Source: Pseudomonas protegens
GTDB lineage: Bacteria > Pseudomonadota > Gammaproteobacteria > Pseudomonadales > Pseudomonadaceae
NCBI RefSeq assembly: GCF_003363755.1
Contig: NZ_CP031396.1
Coordinates: 4,744,501-4,808,500, forward strand
Direction: 5' to 3'
DNA: 64,000 nucleotides
Below the pieces are notes generated by a model, which ran no database searches, was not told the origin of the DNA, and saw nothing but the letters and a program-made list of their open reading frames with translations. Made by a program: the position numbers and the translations under genes. This document shows, piece by piece, positions 31,218 through 40,533 of this stretch (positions are counted from its first letter, which is position 1; every line of letters begins with the position of its first letter).

Positions 31218-32927
31218 ATGCGTATCGAACCCCGTGAGTTGCCCGCCGTCCTGCCCTTTCTCGGCGACCTGCCGCCACTGCTGACCCGCCTCTACGCCGC
31301 CCGTGGCGTGCAATCGGTGGAGGAGTTGGACAAGAGCCTGGCGCGGCTGATCCCGTTTCAGCAGCTCAAGGGTATCGACGCCGCGGTGGACCTGCTGGTG
31401 ACCGCTCTGGACCAGCGCCAGCGCATCCTCATCGTCGGCGACTTCGACGCCGACGGCGCCACCGCCAGCACCGTGGGCGTGCTGGGCCTGCGCCTGCTGG
31501 GCGCGGCCCACGTCGATTACCTGGTGCCCAACCGCTTCGAATACGGCTACGGCCTGACCCCGGAAATCGTCGCCGTGGCCCTGCAGCGTGAGCCGCAGCT
31601 GCTGATTACCGTGGACAACGGCATCTCCAGCGTCGAAGGCGTGGCCGCAGCCAAGGCCGCAGGCTTGCAAGTGCTGGTCACCGACCACCACTTGCCCGGC
31701 CATGAACTGCCGGCGGCGGACGCCATCGTCAACCCCAACCAGCCGGGCTGCGAGTTTCCGAGCAAGGCCCTGGCCGGGGTCGGGGTGATCTTCTATGTGC
31801 TGATGGCCCTGCGTGCGCGCCTGCGCAGCCTGGGTCGCTATGAAACCCGGCCGCAGCCGAACATTGGCGAGCTGCTGGACCTGGTGGCCCTGGGCAGCGT
31901 GGCGGACGTGGTGCCCCTGGACGCCAACAACCGCATCCTGGTGCATCAGGGCCTGGAGCGGATTCGCGCCGGTCGAGCGCGGCCGGGGCTCAAGGCGATT
32001 CTCGAAGTGGCCAAGCGCGATCACTCGCGCATCACCTCCACCGACCTGGGCTTTATTCTCGGCCCGCGGCTCAACGCCGCCGGGCGCTTGGACGACATGA
32101 GCCTGGGCATCGAGTGCCTGCTCAGCGACGACGTCTCGGCGGCCCGGGCCATGGCCGCCCAGCTCGACGAGCTGAACCAGGACCGCAAATCCATCGAGCA
32201 GGGCATGCAGCGCGAGGCCCTGGCCCAGCTCAAGGAACTGCCGGTGGAGTCCATGCCGTTCGGCCTGTGCCTGTTCGATGCCGACTGGCACCAGGGGGTG
32301 ATCGGGATTCTCGCTTCGCGCCTGAAAGAGCGTTATCACCGGCCGACCATCGCCTTTGCCGATGCCGGCGAGGGCATGCTCAAGGGCTCGGCGCGTTCGG
32401 TGCCGGGCTTTCATATCCGCGACGCCCTGGACGCCGTGGCCGCGCGCCATCCGCAACTGATCAGCAAGTTCGGCGGCCACGCCATGGCCGCCGGCCTGTC
32501 CCTGCCGGAGCAGAACTTCCCGGCCTTTGCCGAGGCCTTCGACGCAGAAGTGCGGCGCCAGCTGCGCGAAGAAGACCTCACCGGGCGCCTGCTGTCGGAC
32601 GGCACCCTGGCGGTGGAAGAGTTCCACCTGGAACTGGCCCGCGCCTTGCGCCACGCCGGTCCCTGGGGCCAGCACTTCCCCGAGCCGATGTTCCACGGGG
32701 TGTTCGAACTGGTGGAGCAACGCATCGTTGGCGAGCGTCACCTGAAAGTGGTGCTGCGCAGCGAATGCGGCTCGCTGAAGCTGGACGGCATCGCCTTCGG
32801 CATCGACCGCGAAGTCTGGCCCAACCCGACCATCCGCTGGGTGGAACTGGCCTACAAGCTCGACCTCAACGAGTTCCGGGGCCAGGAAACCGTGCAGTTG
32901 ATGATTGCCCATATCGAACCGCGTTAA
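31218..32927 (+). CDS. recJ: Single-stranded-DNA exonuclease RecJ
   Basis: This 5'-3' exonuclease specific for single-stranded DNA serves RecF-pathway recombination and base-excision and mismatch repair. The 569-residue length is normal. DHH motifs are intact: VGDFDADGATAST (motif I), TVDNGI, VTDHHLPG (the DHH triad), GSVADVVPL and GRLDDMSLGIE. The DHHA1 domain has FGGHAMAAGLSL, and a C-terminal OB domain follows. The ribosome binding site is weak and the ATG at 31218 is the natural family start. The gap of 353 bases after the stop holds no gene. Confidence 0.96.
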   Translation: MRIEPRELPAVLPFLGDLPPLLTRLYAARGVQSVEELDKSLARLIPFQQLKGIDAAVDLLVTALDQRQRILIVGDFDADGATASTVGVLGLRLLGAAHVDYLVPNRFEYGYGLTPEIVAVALQREPQLLITVDNGISSVEGVAAAKAAGLQVLVTDHHLPGHELPAADAIVNPNQPGCEFPSKALAGVGVIFYVLMALRARLRSLGRYETRPQPNIGELLDLVALGSVADVVPLDANNRILVHQGLERIRAGRARPGLKAILEVAKRDHSRITSTDLGFILGPRLNAAGRLDDMSLGIECLLSDDVSAARAMAAQLDELNQDRKSIEQGMQREALAQLKELPVESMPFGLCLFDADWHQGVIGILASRLKERYHRPTIAFADAGEGMLKGSARSVPGFHIRDALDAVAARHPQLISKFGGHAMAAGLSLPEQNFPAFAEAFDAEVRRQLREEDLTGRLLSDGTLAVEEFHLELARALRHAGPWGQHFPEPMFHGVFELVEQRIVGERHLKVVLRSECGSLKLDGIAFGIDREVWPNPTIRWVELAYKLDLNEFRGQETVQLMIAHIEPR

Positions 32928-33055
32928 GGGCGACGAGGGTGGTTTCGCCAGACTTTTGGAAAGCGGGATGGCGGTATGTCTCTTTCTTTTGTAAGGGGTT
33001 TCCGAGACACTCCCGGGCGCTTGTGGCGATCTACTCAGCTGACTAGTCTCGGTTC

Positions 33056-33074
33056 ATCACTGCTTATCAGTGAT
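33056..33074. repeat. Small inverted repeat in the recJ-DUF6124 gap
   Basis: ATCACTG (33056-33062) and CAGTGAT (33068-33074) form a 7-bp perfect inverted repeat around CTTAT. It could be a regulator site or a short hairpin upstream of the DUF6124-like gene. The rest of 32928-33280 shows no gene or clear promoter. Confidence 0.4.
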
Positions 33075-33280
33075 CGGGAATAGCAGCCCGGGTCGAACGC
33101 AAGCGATGCCATCAGCACTGCCATGCAGATTTGCAGTGTGTTGTTATGGCGGCTGTGCGTGGGGGCGCTTTCGGGCGCACCGGTTCCTCGACCCGGTCTG
33201 CTAGCCCGCGTACAGCCGCCACCCTGTTTAAACGTCTAGCAGCGTTAGGTGTGGAGGCTTCATCGTCGAGGAGCTACACC

Positions 33281-33664
33281 ATGAAAAAGATAGTCCCCGA
33301 TCCGCCTGTTTCCCCTCCTTCTTCCCGTCGTAATGCTGCCCACGATCTGGCCAATGAAAGGGTTCGCCATGCCCTGGCCAATATCGGCGTAGAGGGCTCG
33401 CTGATCGCGACGCTGCAACCCACCGCCGCGGGTTCTGCGGGCCCCGATAATCCCTTCACTGTGCGCCCCGGTATCAGTGCCGAAGAAGCGTTGATTCATG
33501 TGTCCATGCTGCTCAAGGCCGCCGAGGAGGTGTCCGACGAGATCACCGAGCAGGCCAGTGGCGTGGAGCGCGGCCTGATCTGGTCCCTGGTGCATTCGGT
33601 GGAAATGGCCCGCTGCGTGGTGGATGCCCTGCTCGATGGCAATCGCCGAGCTCCGCTTGGCTGA
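33281..33664 (+). CDS. Small Pseudomonas protein, DUF6124-like
   Basis: The 127-residue product starts MKKIVPDPPVSPP, a Pro-rich opening typical of a Pseudomonas-restricted family I recall as DUF6124. A helical body follows (VRHALANIGVEGSLIA; SAEEALIHVSMLLKAAEE; IWSLVHSVEMARCVVDALL). There is no export signal. GAGGAGC at 33268-33274 fixes the ATG at 33281; the longer frame from 33131 crosses the leader. Its own strong terminator makes it a single-gene transcript. Function is unknown. Confidence 0.8.
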   Translation: MKKIVPDPPVSPPSSRRNAAHDLANERVRHALANIGVEGSLIATLQPTAAGSAGPDNPFTVRPGISAEEALIHVSMLLKAAEEVSDEITEQASGVERGLIWSLVHSVEMARCVVDALLDGNRRAPLG

Positions 33665-33668
33665 TAGT

Positions 33669-33712
33669 GCCCTGGCCGCTGCCGCTGGCAGCGGCCAGGG
33701 CAACAGTTTTTT
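33669..33712 (+). terminator. Strong intrinsic terminator
   Basis: A perfect 15-bp GC-rich stem (33669-33683 with 33687-33701) with a GCT loop is followed by AACAGTTTTTTG. It ends the DUF6124-like transcript. Confidence 0.9.
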
Positions 33713-33895
33713 GCCCGGCACCCATCAGGAACCCTGCCAGCGGCAGTGTTGTCGACTAGTCTCTAAGCACTGTCTGATTGGCCTTGTGACCTTTTGTCAT
33801 TCTTCTACCCGCGGGGGCGGGCGCTTCACTTCGCAGTCACTCGTCGACCGTTCAAACAGAACCCTGGAGCCTGACCATTGATCGAGAGGTGCCCC

Positions 33896-35002
33896 ATGAG
33901 TCTGCTGCTTGAACCCTATACCGTGCGTCAACTGACCCTTCTCAACCGTATCGCCGTGTCGCCCATGTGCCAGTACTCGTCGGTGGACGGGCTGGCCAAT
34001 GACTGGCATCTGGTGCACCTGGGCAGCCGTGCCGTCGGCGGCGCCGGTTTGATCTTCACCGAAGCCACGGCGGTCACCGCCGAGGGCCGGATCACCGCCC
34101 AGGACCTGGGCCTGTGGAACGACGCCCAGATCGAACCCTTGCAGCGCATCACCCGTTTCATCACCGCCCAGGGCGCGGTGGCGGGTATCCAGTTGGCCCA
34201 TGCCGGGCGCAAGGCCAGTACCCATCGGCCCTGGCTGGGCAAGTCCGGCAGCGTCAAGCCCGAGGACGGCGGCTGGGTGCCGGTGGGGCCATCGCGGATT
34301 GCCTTCGATCCGCAGCACACGCCGCCCACACAACTGGACCAAGGGCAGATCGACGAGATCATCCAGGCCTTCGTCGCGGCCGCCAAGCGGGCCCTGGTGG
34401 CTGGTTTCAAGGTGGTGGAGGTGCATGCCGCCCACGGCTACCTGCTGCACCAGTTCCTCTCGCCCTTGAGCAATCAGCGTCAGGACCTGTACGGCGGTTC
34501 GTTCGAAAATCGCATTCGCCTGGTGTTGCAAGTGACAGAGGCGGTACGAAAAGTCTGGCCCGAAGAGCTACCGCTGTTTGTGCGGGTGTCGGCTACCGAT
34601 TGGGTGGAGGACGGCTGGAACCCGGACGAGACCGTGGAGCTGGCGCGGCGCCTCAAGGATCTGGGGGTGGATTTGATCGATGTGTCGTCCGGCGGCACCG
34701 CGGCCAATGCTGAGATTCCCACCGGACCGGGTTATCAGACGCGCTTTGCCGAGCGAGTGCGCAAGGAGTCGGGCATGGCCACCGGCACCGTGGGACTGAT
34801 CACGGAACCGGCCCAGGCCGAGCACATTCTGCGCACCTGTCAGGCGGACATCATCTTCCTCGCCCGGGAGCTGCTGCGCGATCCTTACTGGCCACTGCAT
34901 GCCGATGATGACCTGGGCGGGCGCAAGGCAATCTGGCCGGCGCAGTATCAGCGGGCGACCCACAGGGACCAGCCGATTCATGAGTCGGACTTGCGCGATT
35001 AA
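33896..35002 (+). CDS. NADH:flavin oxidoreductase, XenA/YqjM-type old yellow enzyme
   Basis: The 368-residue FMN protein is expected to reduce activated C=C bonds of enones or nitro-compounds with NAD(P)H. It starts at the ATG at 33896 (GAGAGGT upstream). The TIM barrel shows Cys25 in SPMCQYSS, the redox-tuning cysteine of the YqjM/XenA class. It also has AHAGRKAS, the substrate-binding His pair in VEVHAAHGYLLHQFLSP, NQRQDLYGGSFENR, and the C-terminal FLARELLRDPYWPL FMN-phosphate region. The natural substrate is unknown. It is a single transcription unit with its own terminator. Confidence 0.93.
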   Translation: MSLLLEPYTVRQLTLLNRIAVSPMCQYSSVDGLANDWHLVHLGSRAVGGAGLIFTEATAVTAEGRITAQDLGLWNDAQIEPLQRITRFITAQGAVAGIQLAHAGRKASTHRPWLGKSGSVKPEDGGWVPVGPSRIAFDPQHTPPTQLDQGQIDEIIQAFVAAAKRALVAGFKVVEVHAAHGYLLHQFLSPLSNQRQDLYGGSFENRIRLVLQVTEAVRKVWPEELPLFVRVSATDWVEDGWNPDETVELARRLKDLGVDLIDVSSGGTAANAEIPTGPGYQTRFAERVRKESGMATGTVGLITEPAQAEHILRTCQADIIFLARELLRDPYWPLHADDDLGGRKAIWPAQYQRATHRDQPIHESDLRD

Positions 35003-35016
35003 GGTTGTGCCGATGT

Positions 35017-35049
35017 AAAAAAAACCGGCCCGTGTGGGCCGGTTTTTTT
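35017..35049. terminator. Bidirectional intrinsic terminator
   Basis: A run of A, the stem ACCGGCCC with GGGCCGGT, and a run of seven T make a symmetrical hairpin that can stop transcription from both sides. It follows the old yellow enzyme gene. Confidence 0.9.
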
Positions 35050-35063
35050 GTGTCTGACTGCTG

Positions 35064-35130
35064 GCCGCCTTCGCGGGCAAGCCCGCTCCTGCGGAGGCGG
35101 TGGGATCTGTAGGAGCCGGCTTGCCGGGGG
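35064..35130. repeat. REP cluster before the opgD 3' end
   Basis: Two REP units lie in tandem: one with arms around CGCGGGCAAGCCCGCTCC (35073-35090) and a second GTAGGAGCCGGCTTGCCGG (35109-35127). They fill the space between the bidirectional terminator and the convergent opgD stop. Confidence 0.75.
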
Positions 35131-35141
35131 CTGTCAGCCGA

Positions 35142-36761
35142 TCAGGGGTATTTGCGCTTGTCCGGCGCCGGGGGGAAGTACTGGTACAGCCAGGTTTCGC
35201 TCAGGGTGCGATCGTGGGTGCGGATGAACAGCCGCAGTTCCACCGGATCGACGCTGTCGTTGGTCGGGTACCAGTCGAAGAGGATGCGGTAGCCCTTGAT
35301 CTCGTCCAGCACCAGGATGCTGAAGTCCTTGACCTCGCCGTTGGAGGCGGTGACCACCGGTTCGATGCCAGTGCCGGCGGGCAGGCGATCGAGGCCGCCG
35401 CCAGTGAAGTCCACGGCAAAGCGTCGGGCCCAGACTGGCGGGTAGTGCTCGCCCGGGGCCCAGCCTTCGACGAAACCGCCCATGCCGGAACGGGTGGCGT
35501 GGACCCGCGCCAGTGGCGTGCCGACCGGCGGCAGGGCGCTCCAGTAGAGCTTGTAGCCGTAGTTCAGGGAGTCGCCGGCGGCCACGGGTTTTTTCGGGGT
35601 CCAGAAGGCCACGATGTTGTCCATGGTTTCGCCGGTGGTGGGGATTTCCAGCAGGTCGATGCTGCCTTCGCCCCAGGCGGTGGTGGGCTCGACCCACAGG
35701 CTCGGACGACGACTGTACCAGTCCACGGTGTCCTGGTAGCTGGCGAACTCGTGGTCGGTCTGCACCAGGCCGAAGCCCTTCGGGTCCTTGTCGGCGAAAG
35801 CGTTGAACTGCAGGTTGGCCGGGTTGTTCAACGGGCGGCAGATCCATTCGCCATTGCCGCGCCACATGGCTAGGCGGTCGGAGTCGTGGATCTGCGGGTG
35901 GATGGTGTCGCACATGCGCCGTTCATGGGTGCCGCAGCTGAACATGCTGGTCATGGGGGCGATGCCCAGTTGTTCGATGGCGGTACGGGCATTGATGTGG
36001 GCGTCGATTTCCATCACCACGCGCTCGGCCTGGCAGTCGATGTCGAAGCGGTAGGCACCGGTGGCGCTTGGCGAGTCCAGCAGGGCGTAGACCACGAAGC
36101 GGGTGCTGTCCTTGTCCGGGGTCTCGAACCAGAACTGGGTGAAGTCGGGGAATTCCTCGCGACGTTTGGCGTAGGTGTCGATGGCCAGGCCCCGGGCCGA
36201 CAGGCCGTACTGGCCGGTGGCGTCCACCGCACGGAAATAGCTGGCGCCGAGGAAGGACACCACGTCATGCCTGTCCAGTTCCGGTGCCTTGAACAGCTTG
36301 AAGCCGGCAAAGCCCAGGTCGCCCTTGAGCTGGGCGGTGTCGACGCTGGTGTTCTGGTAGTTGAACAGCGCGGGACGGAAGTGCACTTCCCGCGCCTGGC
36401 GGGTCTTGGGGTCGACGCTGTGCATGCGTACCGGTTGCTTGAAGCCCATGCCCACATGGAAGAACTGCACATCCAGCTGGCCGTTCAGGTCATTCCACAG
36501 CGAGTGCTGGCTGTCGTACTGGATGGCGTTGAAGTTCTGCGGCGTCATCTGCGCCAGGGTCGGTGGCAGCACCTGCTTGGTGTCCACGTATTGCTGGCTG
36601 GCCAGTTGCTTGGCCTGGGCCTTGAGACGCTCGAAGTCGAATGCCTGGGCTTGGCCATCAGCGGCGCCTGCCCAGGCCCTGGCTGCCAGCAGACCGCTGG
36701 CCGAGAGGCCGGTGTAGGCCGCCAGGGCCATGGAGGCTTTGAGGAGATTCCTGCGGTGCAT
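35142..36761 (-). CDS. opgD: Glucan biosynthesis protein D (osmoregulated periplasmic glucans)
   Basis: OpgD/MdoD works in the periplasm on the backbone of osmoregulated beta-glucans. The 539-residue precursor opens with a twin-arginine signal (MHRRNLLKASMALAAYTGLS), the feature that separates OpgD from the Sec-exported OpgG. The body has the MdoG-type domains: YDSQHSLWND and FQVHF-like strand regions near the start, LDRHDVVSFLGASYFR in the middle, and a C-terminal immunoglobulin-like part. The 5' end faces the acetyltransferase gene across about 200 bases. The gene stands alone, without opgH nearby. Confidence 0.92.
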   Translation of the reverse strand: MHRRNLLKASMALAAYTGLSASGLLAARAWAGAADGQAQAFDFERLKAQAKQLASQQYVDTKQVLPPTLAQMTPQNFNAIQYDSQHSLWNDLNGQLDVQFFHVGMGFKQPVRMHSVDPKTRQAREVHFRPALFNYQNTSVDTAQLKGDLGFAGFKLFKAPELDRHDVVSFLGASYFRAVDATGQYGLSARGLAIDTYAKRREEFPDFTQFWFETPDKDSTRFVVYALLDSPSATGAYRFDIDCQAERVVMEIDAHINARTAIEQLGIAPMTSMFSCGTHERRMCDTIHPQIHDSDRLAMWRGNGEWICRPLNNPANLQFNAFADKDPKGFGLVQTDHEFASYQDTVDWYSRRPSLWVEPTTAWGEGSIDLLEIPTTGETMDNIVAFWTPKKPVAAGDSLNYGYKLYWSALPPVGTPLARVHATRSGMGGFVEGWAPGEHYPPVWARRFAVDFTGGGLDRLPAGTGIEPVVTASNGEVKDFSILVLDEIKGYRILFDWYPTNDSVDPVELRLFIRTHDRTLSETWLYQYFPPAPDKRKYP

Positions 36762-36960
36762 AGGTGAACCTTATACGGGGAAAGATCCCCAGCCGTTCCT
36801 GGCTGTATGAGGGGATCGCGAGGTGAGGTTCGGTCATGCCATCGGCCAAACGCAACTGAATGTAAACAGACGGCGGATAGAATAAACGGTTCGCCAGGGG
36901 CAGAAAAATGATTAGCTTGTGTCCATTGGTAACCACTGATCAGCTCCAGGAACCTGTCCC

Positions 36961-37494
36961 ATGCTGCACCCGCGCCTGCTCACCGACGACGATATCCAAC
37001 GGCTCAAATTGATCGACCGCGCCGAGGTCATCGATGAGTTCTACCGCCTGCAGGAGGGCGTTCTGCTGCGTTATGCCCAGCATGAAGTGGTGGAGGGCTG
37101 GCCGGAGGGCGAGGCCGAGCATGACGCGCTGATCTTGCAGCAGTGTTACCAGCGCGGCGGCTGGTTGTACGGGGTGTTCGATGGCCCGGCTCTGGTGGCC
37201 GCGGCGGTGGTGGATTGCCTGCCCATCGAGGCTGCCGGGCTGGATTTGCGGCAGTTGAAGTTCCTGCATGTGAGCCGGGCTTATCGCGGCCTTGGCCTGG
37301 GCCGGCAACTCTTCGCCCTGGCTCGGGAGCAGGCCCTGATCATGGGCGCCCAGGGCTTGTATGTGTCGGCTACGCCGTCGCGGCACACCGTGGATTTTTA
37401 CACCGGCCTGGGCTGTGAGCTGCTGGCCATCCCGGACTCGGAGCTGCTGCGCCTGGAGCCCGAGGATATCCACCTCTATCTGCGTCTGGTTTAA
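36961..37494 (+). CDS. GNAT-family N-acetyltransferase
   Basis: The 177-residue cytoplasmic protein contains the acetyl-CoA binding motif A in LHVSRAYRGLGLGRQLFALA (Arg-Gly-x-Gly-x-Gly type), followed by LYVSATPSRHTVDFYTGLG, the usual motif B arrangement. The substrate cannot be inferred. A CAGGAAC sequence precedes the ATG at 36961. The gene ends in TAA at 37492-37494, overlapping the stop of the convergent DUF418 gene by 4 bases, with no terminator between them. Confidence 0.87.
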   Translation: MLHPRLLTDDDIQRLKLIDRAEVIDEFYRLQEGVLLRYAQHEVVEGWPEGEAEHDALILQQCYQRGGWLYGVFDGPALVAAAVVDCLPIEAAGLDLRQLKFLHVSRAYRGLGLGRQLFALAREQALIMGAQGLYVSATPSRHTVDFYTGLGCELLAIPDSELLRLEPEDIHLYLRLV

Positions 37495-38678
37495 GCCTGG
37501 AGGGGCTTGCGCCAGTTCGGCCAGGCACCGATGGTCAGCGCCCGCAGCAGCCACTCGCAAGGGCCGTACTGATGAGTACGCAGCCACAGGGCGCTGAGTT
37601 GCATCTGCAGCCAGTAGATGGCGATGACCAGGACGGGCATCCACAGCGGCGACAGATGGTTGATCAGCCCCAGTCCGTAGCCGGTGAACAGCAGGCAGAG
37701 GATCAGTGATTGCAGCAGGTAGTTGCTCAGGGACATCCGGCCCAGAGGGGCCAGGCGTTGGCACAGACGCTGGCCCAGAGGGGAATGAAAGGCCCTGAGC
37801 AGCAGCATGGCGTAACTGGCCGAGAGCAGCGGCGCGGTCAGTTGGCTGATGCTGTAGCCGATGACTTCCAGACCACCACCGGGGGCGTAGGCTGCCCAGT
37901 ATCCGTAAAGCAGGGCGCCGCCCAGACCCAGGGTCAGGGCCAGCAGCCCTGGCAGCCTGCGTTCAAAGCGGTAAGGCGCCGCCAGCAGGCCTTTGCGCCC
38001 GGCGACATAGCCCAGCAGGAACATCGCCAGGGTGCTGGGGCCCTGCAGTAGCCACAGGGCAGAAGCGGTCTCCAGCAGGTGAGAGGCGTTGTAGGCCAGG
38101 GTATCCAGGGCATCGCCCCCCAGGGCCATGTCCTTGAGCACCGCTGCGCCGTCGGTGGCGCCGGTGTAGAGACCGGCGCTCAGCAGTTGGACACCCAACA
38201 GCAGGATCAGCACGGCGGTTCCCGTGATCAGCACCAGCGCCAGGGTCGCGGCCCACCTTGCCGACAACCCGCGCAAGGCCAGCAGCACCAGGCCCAGCAG
38301 CGCGTACAGGGTGAGGATCTCGCCGTAGAACAGCAGCGCGCCGTGCACCAGGCCGATGGCCAGCAAGGCCAGTTGCCGCCGCAGCATGCGCGGCACGAAG
38401 CGTTCGCCCGCTCGCTCGGCGGAGGCCATCTGCAGGGTGAAGCTGTAGCCGAACAGGAAGGAGAACAGCAGGTAGAACTTGGCCTCGAACAGCACCGACA
38501 CCAGCCAGCGGATCAGGTGGTCGAGGTCGCTGGCGTAGGCCGGGTTGCTGACCGGCGAGGCGTAGTAGGGGTCGGCGAAAGACCAGATGTTCACCGCCAG
38601 GATGCCCAGCAGCGCGAAGCCGCGCAGGGCATCGACCTGCTGCAGGCGCGCGGCCTGGCGCGGTAATGGCGCGTTCAT
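37491..38678 (-). CDS. DUF418 inner-membrane protein
   Basis: The 395-residue protein has roughly ten transmembrane helices. It has the DUF418 opening (LQQVDALRGFALLGILAVNI), the FYLLFSFLFGYSFTLQ segment and a C-terminal LAPLGRMSLSNYLLQSLI region, followed by a short basic tail. DUF418 proteins are acyltransferase-3-like membrane proteins of unknown substrate. The start at the ATG at 38678 is followed at once by polar residues as in the family. It converges on the acetyltransferase gene with stops sharing TTAA. Confidence 0.9.
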   Translation of the reverse strand: MNAPLPRQAARLQQVDALRGFALLGILAVNIWSFADPYYASPVSNPAYASDLDHLIRWLVSVLFEAKFYLLFSFLFGYSFTLQMASAERAGERFVPRMLRRQLALLAIGLVHGALLFYGEILTLYALLGLVLLALRGLSARWAATLALVLITGTAVLILLLGVQLLSAGLYTGATDGAAVLKDMALGGDALDTLAYNASHLLETASALWLLQGPSTLAMFLLGYVAGRKGLLAAPYRFERRLPGLLALTLGLGGALLYGYWAAYAPGGGLEVIGYSISQLTAPLLSASYAMLLLRAFHSPLGQRLCQRLAPLGRMSLSNYLLQSLILCLLFTGYGLGLINHLSPLWMPVLVIAIYWLQMQLSALWLRTHQYGPCEWLLRALTIGAWPNWRKPLQA

Positions 38679-38862
38679 TTCCGGGACCTGGGCTGCGGGG
38701 CGTGTTCCAGAGCGGCGAGGTGCATGGGCGGGCCTGTCGGTGAACGGAGTGAAGGCTCAATTAACGCGATCAGGCGGTGTGCGGGCAATCAAACTCTTGT
38801 GAAAAAAAGTCAACAAACCTGAGGCGCCGTGTCCGCCCCGGGGCCCGCACGCCGCTCCGGGG

Positions 38863-39924
38863 TCAGCTCCCCGCCGGCGCCGTGGCTGGCAGGCACTGGG
38901 CTCCACCGGCGGGTGTTTGGCCTTTTTTCGTCCACCATGTCAGGGGCCGGATGCTGTTCAGGTCGCCGCGCTTGATCGCTTCTTGGTAGCAGGCCAGGGC
39001 CCGGGGGCCATCGGTGGTGCCCCACTTGCCCTCGGCGTAGCCGCTGCCCAGGTAGTAGTAGGCGTCGGCCGAGTCCAGTTCCCGGGCGGTGCGCTGCACC
39101 AGCTCTTCGGACTTGCGCGGTTGCTGGCATTCATTGACGGAGCCATCGCCGCGGGGGTCGCAGTAGTACATCGACAGCATCAACGCCGCCTCGGCATCGG
39201 TCTGGGCGTAAGGCAGCAGCAGTTCTTCCGGCTCCCCGGGCTTGAGCTCCGGTGCCATGCCCGAGTAACCCAGACTCACGGCCCGCACTGCCGCCGTGGC
39301 CGAGCCATGCCGGGCGGCGTCCAGCAGAAGCTGCTGGCCCAGCTCGAAGAAGTACTGGGTCAACAGGTACTGCTCGCGACCGCCGTAGCCCAGGAACAGA
39401 TCGGCCTTGCGCATCTGTCGCTGCAGGGCGGTTTCATTGGCCGGAGCATCCTGGTTGAGCAGGCCGTCCATGGACCACTGTTCCACCCGCACCAGTTGCC
39501 AGCAGGCGCCCTGTTGAAAGACGAAGGCCTGGACCACGTCACCCAGCGGATCATGCACCACCAGGGTCTGGCTCTCCCAGAAGGCTTGCAGTCCGGCCCG
39601 AGCCTGGGCCTCTGGATCAAGCAGGGTCAGCAGGTGACGGGTATCGCCCGTCAGCTTGTGCCGGGTGGTGATCTCGCGGCCGTACTCGTCATGGGTCGGG
39701 CGCTGTTCAATCAGCGGCGAATCGGTGAACGCCTGCTGCAGCTGCGGGCTGCTGGCAAAGGCCTTGAGGAAGGTCGGCAGGTCGCTGGACGGGCAGGCGG
39801 GCGCAGCGGCCTGTGCCGCCTGGGTGGCGGCGCCGAGCAACAGGGCGGCGAGCAACGGGCGCAAGAGATGACGAAGGGCGGGCATCGGCGAACTCATCAA
39901 GGTTGGAGGCGAAGCGTCGGTCAT
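38863..39924 (-). CDS. Exported protein with Sel1-like repeats
   Basis: The 353-residue product has a signal peptide-like segment (LRHLLRPLLAALLLGAATQAAQA) after a short leader, an N-terminal domain of unknown fold (about 45-200), then Sel1/TPR-like alpha repeats (about 210-340, e.g. ADAYYYLGSGYAEGKWG). I start it at the ATG at 39924 because that ATGA overlaps the stop of the upstream membrane gene, implying translational coupling. ATGs at 39897 and 39885 are alternatives that place the signal peptide nearer the start. The function is unknown; Sel1 proteins usually mediate protein contacts. Confidence 0.75.
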   Translation of the reverse strand: MTDASPPTLMSSPMPALRHLLRPLLAALLLGAATQAAQAAAPACPSSDLPTFLKAFASSPQLQQAFTDSPLIEQRPTHDEYGREITTRHKLTGDTRHLLTLLDPEAQARAGLQAFWESQTLVVHDPLGDVVQAFVFQQGACWQLVRVEQWSMDGLLNQDAPANETALQRQMRKADLFLGYGGREQYLLTQYFFELGQQLLLDAARHGSATAAVRAVSLGYSGMAPELKPGEPEELLLPYAQTDAEAALMLSMYYCDPRGDGSVNECQQPRKSEELVQRTARELDSADAYYYLGSGYAEGKWGTTDGPRALACYQEAIKRGDLNSIRPLTWWTKKGQTPAGGAQCLPATAPAGS

Positions 39925-40340
39925 GGCGTGTCCGGCGGGGGTGTCGGTACGCAGCAGCGGCACAGCCACTGCGCCAGCCAGATTGCCAGCAGCAGCGGCA
40001 CGCTCATCAGGAAGCAATAGACGTAGCCACGTATCGGATGGTCGGGAAACATCGCCCAGGCGGTGAACAGCACCAGGGCGCCGACCAGGCCCAGCTTGGC
40101 CTTCAGGTTGGGCACCAGGGCCACCAGCACGCTGACGAGGATCAGCAATTGGAGCAGGAGTTCCACCATCATTCCCAGGCCAAAGCCCTTGGCGATGGAA
40201 CCGAAGTGGCTGCGATACACCGATATGCCCCAGACATGTGCCAGATAGAACAGCGGCGCCGGCAGCGAAAGGGGCACGAGGCCGGTGATGATGCGTATCA
40301 GGTGATAACGGCCTACGGCGTCCAGGCTCATGGGCGGCAC
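39921..40340 (-). CDS. Small inner-membrane protein of unknown function
   Basis: The 139-residue protein has about four hydrophobic helices (LVPLSLPAPLFYLAHVW; VELLLQLLILVSVLVALV; LGLVGALVLFTAWAMF; CFLMSVPLLLAIWLAQWL) and a short Cys-rich tail. The start is GTG at 40340 or ATG at 40331; neither has a strong ribosome binding site. It overlaps the next gene by ATGA, so the two are an operon and perhaps a membrane/periplasm pair. I do not recognise the family. Upstream (40341-40733, 393 bases) there is a half REP at 40534-40562 and a small 5-bp hairpin (40698-40712), but no convincing gene. Confidence 0.7.
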   Translation of the reverse strand: MPPMSLDAVGRYHLIRIITGLVPLSLPAPLFYLAHVWGISVYRSHFGSIAKGFGLGMMVELLLQLLILVSVLVALVPNLKAKLGLVGALVLFTAWAMFPDHPIRGYVYCFLMSVPLLLAIWLAQWLCRCCVPTPPPDTP

Positions 40341-40533
40341 TCGTGGGCGGTGGCGCAGTTCTGTCGGGGCATGGGCGCATCCTTGCTGCCGGAAGGTCTT
40401 CAGCGATTCCGGTCGGTGGCGCCGGGTTTTTTCAGGCGGGCGATAGTGCCGTAACTCGGGGCGCTAATCCAGTCTGGCAGCCTGGGTGGGTACTGATCGA
40501 GGACCCTTGATGCAGGCATTTCGCGCGCATGGG

